Source of the DNA: Clostridiaceae bacterium
GTDB lineage: Bacteria; Bacillota; Clostridia; Oscillospirales; Butyricicoccaceae
Reading direction: 5' to 3'
Length of the DNA stretch: 15,487 nt
Assembly (NCBI GenBank): GCA_016293155.1
Contig: JAEDEU010000031.1
Location: 1 to 15,487, forward strand
Shown here in pieces: positions 15,143 to 15,487 of the stretch (its first letter is position 1; the number at the start of each line of letters is the position of its first letter). Made by a program: the position numbers and the translations under genes. Under the pieces are notes generated by a model. It was not told the DNA's origin, searched no databases, and was given only the letters and a program-made list of their open reading frames with translations.

Positions 15143-15170
15143 ATTATACACGATTTGCAGGCGATTGCAA
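15143..15170 (-). promoter_or_regulatory. rpe promoter
   Basis: On the minus strand a perfect TATAAT (15143-15148) is preceded by TTGCAA (15165-15170) at 16 nt, or TTTGCA at 17 nt. Transcription would start near 15136. It faces away from the toxin promoter, whose -35 begins 24 nt beyond this -35. Confidence 0.78.
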
Positions 15171-15171
15171 A
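15154..15171. promoter_or_regulatory. LacI-type operator-like palindrome at the rpe -35
   Basis: TTTGCA and TGCAAA are perfect inverted arms with six bases between them and CG exactly at the centre. Even spacing and a central CpG are typical of LacI/GalR family operators. It overlaps the rpe -35 and spacer. The assignment rests on shape alone. Confidence 0.4.
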
Positions 15172-15193
15172 GCGGTTCTTCCAAATTGGCTCA

Positions 15194-15222
15194 TTGCTTT
15201 TTGCGCCTGTACATGCTATCAT
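15194..15222 (+). promoter_or_regulatory. Promoter of the small toxin gene
   Basis: TTGCTT (15194-15199) and TATCAT (15217-15222) are spaced by exactly 17 nt, and TGC precedes the -10, making it an extended -10. Transcription would start near 15229, just before GAGGCATACC, the segment that recurs inverted at the right edge. Confidence 0.75.
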
Positions 15223-15257
15223 AAACGCAAGAGGCATACCATACGGCAGGCGGTGCG

Positions 15258-15320
15258 CTCCCTTCATTTCCGGAGAGGGCGTGAGATTTCTTTTTACACC
15301 CTCTCGCAGAAGGGAGGGTG
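15258..15320 (+). promoter_or_regulatory. Toxin leader with two alternative anti-Shine-Dalgarno segments
   Basis: The toxin ribosome site GGGAGGG (15312-15318) can pair with CACCCTC (15297-15303 with GAGGGTG 15314-15320; 7 perfect pairs, 10-base loop). Alternatively it can pair with the upstream CTCCCTTC (15258-15265 with GAAGGGAG 15309-15316; 8 perfect pairs). The two cannot form together. Such occlusion of the toxin start is usual in type I systems. Confidence 0.6.
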
Positions 15321-15325
15321 GTATT

Positions 15326-15412
15326 ATGGCATATGTAACCTACTCTGACCTGATTCAGCTCGGAATACTTATTGTAGCCATCATTACTCTGTTCCAGATA
15401 AAAAAGAAATAA
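15326..15412 (+). CDS. Holin-like small membrane toxin (type I toxin-antitoxin candidate)
   Basis: This is a 28-residue peptide: a short polar N-terminus (MAYVTYSDLIQ), one hydrophobic membrane-spanning stretch (about residues 10-24, LGILIVAIITLF) and a basic end KKK. This layout matches the small 'putative holin-like toxin' group of Firmicutes, whose members insert into the cytoplasmic membrane when over-produced; the family call is from memory, not a search. GGAGG lies 8 nt before the ATG. The TAA stop sits inside the first arm of the shared terminator stem (15406-15416), so an RNA from the other strand would cover the 3' end of the coding region. The in-frame extension upstream crosses the promoter and is not real. 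Confidence 0.8.
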   Translation: MAYVTYSDLIQLGILIVAIITLFQIKKK

Positions 15413-15446
15413 CCGCCTTAGCGACCAAACTTCGAGCGGTTATTTC
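15400..15446. terminator. Shared convergent terminator of toxin mRNA and antisense RNA
   Basis: GAAATAACCGC (15406-15416) and GCGGTTATTTC (15436-15446) are perfect 11-base arms with a 19-base loop. On the minus strand the stem is followed by six T (15405 down to 15400), a strong signal. On the plus strand only TTATTTCATAT follows, so read-through there is likely. The minus-strand loop carries UUGG, a YUNR-type U-turn motif common in antisense RNA loops. Confidence 0.8.
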
Positions 15447-15487
15447 ATATAACACTTAAAGAGGGCGCACCGTCAGCGGTATGCCTC
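15400..15487 (-). ncRNA. Predicted antitoxin RNA (5' end at or beyond the window edge)
   Basis: The strong minus-strand terminator just inside the toxin gene implies a transcript entering from the right. Its visible sequence starts with GAGGCATACC, the same bases that begin the toxin mRNA, and so probably lies directly after a similar promoter beyond the window. It would be about 90 nt and would overlap the last codons and 3' end of the toxin mRNA, as in convergent type I antitoxins. No promoter is visible, so this is an inference from the terminator and the leader copy. Confidence 0.5.

Larger units (their letters stand above)
15231..15487. repeat. Inverted leader copies flanking the toxin gene
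   Basis: GAGGCATACC (15231-15240) recurs inverted as GGTATGCCTC (15478-15487), and GGTGCGC (15252-15258) recurs inverted as GCGCACC (15465-15471). Both convergent transcripts would share a similar 5' leader, or a read-through toxin mRNA could pair its two ends. Confidence 0.75.

Noticed and set aside
14923..15267. A 341-residue version of the rpe product with a 115-residue N-terminal extension
   Set aside because: The extension crosses a perfect TATAAT promoter and several hairpins and is Arg/Ser-rich without family match; a well-spaced AGGAG precedes the ATG at 14922.
15155..15325. An 85-residue version of the toxin starting at 15155
   Set aside because: The extra part runs through the toxin promoter (-35 at 15194, -10 at 15217), so it would not be transcribed; the ATG at 15326 has its own strong ribosome site.
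1..15487. CRISPR arrays, insertion sequences, tRNA or rRNA genes
   Set aside because: No regularly spaced repeats, no transposase-like frames and no cloverleaf or rRNA motifs were seen.

Overview
The window looks like chromosomal DNA of a fairly GC-rich (about 60% by eye) member of the Clostridia. A gut Oscillospiraceae or Butyricicoccaceae-like genus would fit. The reasons are strong AGGAGG-type ribosome binding sites, sigma-A-type TATAAT promoters, the protein sequences themselves, and a small holin-like type I toxin of a kind common in gut Firmicutes. The exact genus is inference.

Layout. Positions 1-3457 (minus strand) hold two overlapping genes for the halves of a heterodimeric ABC exporter; the second runs off the left edge. 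They have their own extended -10 promoter at about 3490. A nested bidirectional hairpin terminator (3567-3643) separates them from the arginine genes upstream. Positions 3649-11766 (all minus strand) hold a complete ornithine-to-arginine and acetylated-intermediate cluster, transcribed in the order argG, argH, argC, argJ, argB, argD, argF. It is driven by a well-formed promoter at 11886-11914 with an ARG-box-like operator at 11939-11956 and two further inverted repeats over the -10 and -35. A strong intrinsic terminator sits between argG and argH, so the cluster is probably not one simple operon. Positions 11767-12165 are an AT-rich divergent intergenic region. On the plus strand follow a nicotinate phosphoribosyltransferase gene (12166-13563) and a small acidic lipoprotein gene (13649-14167). 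A bidirectional terminator (14174-14220) separates these from rpe on the minus strand (14242-14922), which has a roughly 210-nt, GC-rich, hairpin-filled 5' leader. At the right edge (15194-15487) is a compact candidate type I toxin-antitoxin locus: a 28-residue membrane peptide, its own promoter, a Shine-Dalgarno that two alternative upstream segments can sequester, a shared convergent terminator, and an inverted copy of the toxin mRNA's 5' leader at the window edge, which probably begins the antisense RNA.

How the genes work together. ArgB, ArgC, ArgD and ArgJ make ornithine by the acetyl-recycling route, and ArgF, ArgG and ArgH convert it to arginine. ArgB carries the N-terminal extension typical of arginine-inhibited kinases, so feedback probably acts on that enzyme, with ArgR-type control at the promoter. 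ArgC is the short 'type 2' reductase. No acetylglutamate synthase or carbamoyl phosphate synthase gene lies in the window. The ABC exporter, nicotinate salvage and pentose phosphate genes look like independent housekeeping neighbours. The parts I think most worth a second look are the toxin-antitoxin locus and the structured rpe leader.
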